Below are positions 63,239-64,000 of a stretch of DNA of 64,000 nucleotides, piece by piece. Where the stretch lies: assembly GCA_020062665.1 (NCBI GenBank), contig JAGUVW010000068.1, forward strand, positions 80,638 to 144,637, in the 5' to 3' direction. This stretch comes from Pseudomonadales bacterium. GTDB taxonomy: Bacteria; Pseudomonadota; Gammaproteobacteria; Pseudomonadales; Ketobacteraceae. The notes beneath the pieces were generated by a model. It saw nothing but the letters and a program-made list of their open reading frames with translations, had not been told where the DNA came from and did not search any database. The position numbers were made by a program, and so were the translations under genes. Position 1 is the first letter of the stretch; every line of letters starts with the position of its first letter.

Positions 63239-64000
63239 ATGGCAGCCAAAAAAGCCGCGGTAAAACCCAAAGCCGCCAAGAAAGATCCGGTAGCAAACCT
63301 GTCCGCCCAGATTGCCAAACTGCAAGCCGAACTCCACAAAGCACTCGATAAAGCCGCTGCCGATGCCGCCAAGGCCGCTGCTGCTGCCAAAGGTGCGCTG
63401 GACAAGGCCATGGCTGCCGCCAAGAAAAAATCCGACGCGAAAACTGCTGCCGCCGTTGCGACCGCCAAAGCTCAGCTGGCCAAAGCCCAGTTGGCTGACG
63501 CTGCTGCCAAACGCGCTGCTGCCAACGCCAAGAAAGTTGCGAAGGCTGCCAGTGCTGTGAAGAAAGACATCGACAAGACAGAAAAAGCGGCTGCGAAAAA
63601 AGCCGCTGTAAAAGCCAAAACCGAAGCCAAGAAAGCTGCAGCAGGCGCAAAGAAAGCCGCCGCCAAAGCCAAGGCTGAAGCCAAGAAGCAGGCCGCAACC
63701 AAAAAGGCTGGCGCCAAGAAAGCCAAAAAGGCTGCCCCGAAAAAAGCCGCCAAAGCCAAGAAAGCGGCCGCTCCCAAAGCTGCAAAAGCGCCCAAGGCCC
63801 CAAAAGTGAAAGCCGCAAAGCCGGCGAAAGCACCCAAGGTGAAAGCCGCCAAACCCGCAAAAGCTCCCAAAGCAGCCAAGGCCCCGAAAGCGCCCAAGGC
63901 TGAAGCCAAGCCCGCCGCCAAGCCGGTGGTTGCCGAAGTGAAAGCTGAAGCCAAGCCTGCTGCTCCCAAGGCCGCAAAACCGGCCGCCGCCAAGCCAGCC
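63239..64000 (+). CDS. algP: AlgP-like Lys/Ala/Pro-rich histone-H1-type protein, 3' end beyond window
   Basis: At least 254 residues, still open at the window edge. The start at ATG 63239 has GAGGAG eight bases upstream; an in-frame ATG at 63233 is too close to it. Residues about 18-115 are helical (coiled coil, Ala/Lys/Asp-rich); the rest is degenerate AAKKA, KAPK and KPAA repeats like the tails of histone H1 and of Pseudomonas AlgP. Such proteins bind DNA non-specifically. The gene lies divergent to the FKBP gene. The name rests on composition and synteny rather than alignment. Confidence 0.8.
   Translation, partial: MAAKKAAVKPKAAKKDPVANLSAQIAKLQAELHKALDKAAADAAKAAAAAKGALDKAMAAAKKKSDAKTAAAVATAKAQLAKAQLADAAAKRAAANAKKVAKAASAVKKDIDKTEKAAAKKAAVKAKTEAKKAAAGAKKAAAKAKAEAKKQAATKKAGAKKAKKAAPKKAAKAKKAAAPKAAKAPKAPKVKAAKPAKAPKVKAAKPAKAPKAAKAPKAPKAEAKPAAKPVVAEVKAEAKPAAPKAAKPAAAKPA

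Overview
The window is chromosomal DNA from a GC-rich gammaproteobacterium. It looks closest to the Pseudomonas / Alcanivorax / Ketobacter side of the class, although I could not run a search to place it. The main pointers are an E. coli-type gshA, tex, a ribosome modulation factor, and the block dsbB - rsd/algQ - FKBP isomerase - algP-like histone-H1-type gene, which resembles the algQ/algP neighbourhood of pseudomonads. No tRNA, rRNA, insertion sequence, phage gene or CRISPR array is visible. I annotate 57 protein genes; the first and last run off the window.

Layout. 0-2.7 kb: a minus-strand signalling operon (YfiR-like protein, CHASE/HAMP histidine kinase, two receiver proteins). 2.8-8.4 kb: housekeeping and signalling genes (HDOD-GAF protein, a 41-residue membrane protein with an FNR-like box upstream, alpha/beta hydrolase, M48 lipoprotein protease, NhaD-type antiporter). 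8.4-15.3 kb: a complete SUF iron-sulfur cluster system, with an Rrf2 regulator divergent from sufBCDSATE and a palindrome between them. 15.4-22.9 kb: a secreted unknown, a 7TMR-DISM/GGDEF-like/EAL protein, a CPA2 antiporter, phhB and a large acyl-CoA dehydrogenase. 23-30.7 kb: accessory genes, namely a CocE-type lipoprotein hydrolase, a TetR regulator, a stand-alone NRPS condensation-carrier didomain with a damaged active-site motif, a DUF486 protein, and a tightly coupled operon of diiron protein, ArsM-like methyltransferase and membrane protein. 30.7-38 kb: a response regulator and hybrid kinase pair, TetR, a LasT/TrmJ-type RNA methyltransferase and a second DISM-EAL protein.

38-49.6 kb is the most accessory part: a YopT-like cysteine protease candidate, acyltransferase, Tat-exported sulfatase, two neighbouring serine proteases, a Mn-riboswitch-controlled TerC/Alx protein, an AT-richer orphan nuclease-like gene, TPR and helical unknowns, and a 21-bp tandem repeat. 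49.6-64 kb returns to core genes: FadL-type porin and divergent TetR (two tandem palindromic operators between them), M14 carboxypeptidase, tex, a VPLPA-CTERM protein, gshA, rmf, dsbB, rsd, two exported proteins, an FKBP lipoprotein and the algP-like gene.

The candidates I consider most worth following are the YopT-like orphan protease, the diiron/ArsM-like/membrane operon beside the NRPS-like didomain, the FadL/TetR double operator, the 22-bp palindrome before the hybrid kinase, and the orphan PD-(D/E)XK-like protein. All functional statements are read from sequence motifs by eye; no database comparison was run.
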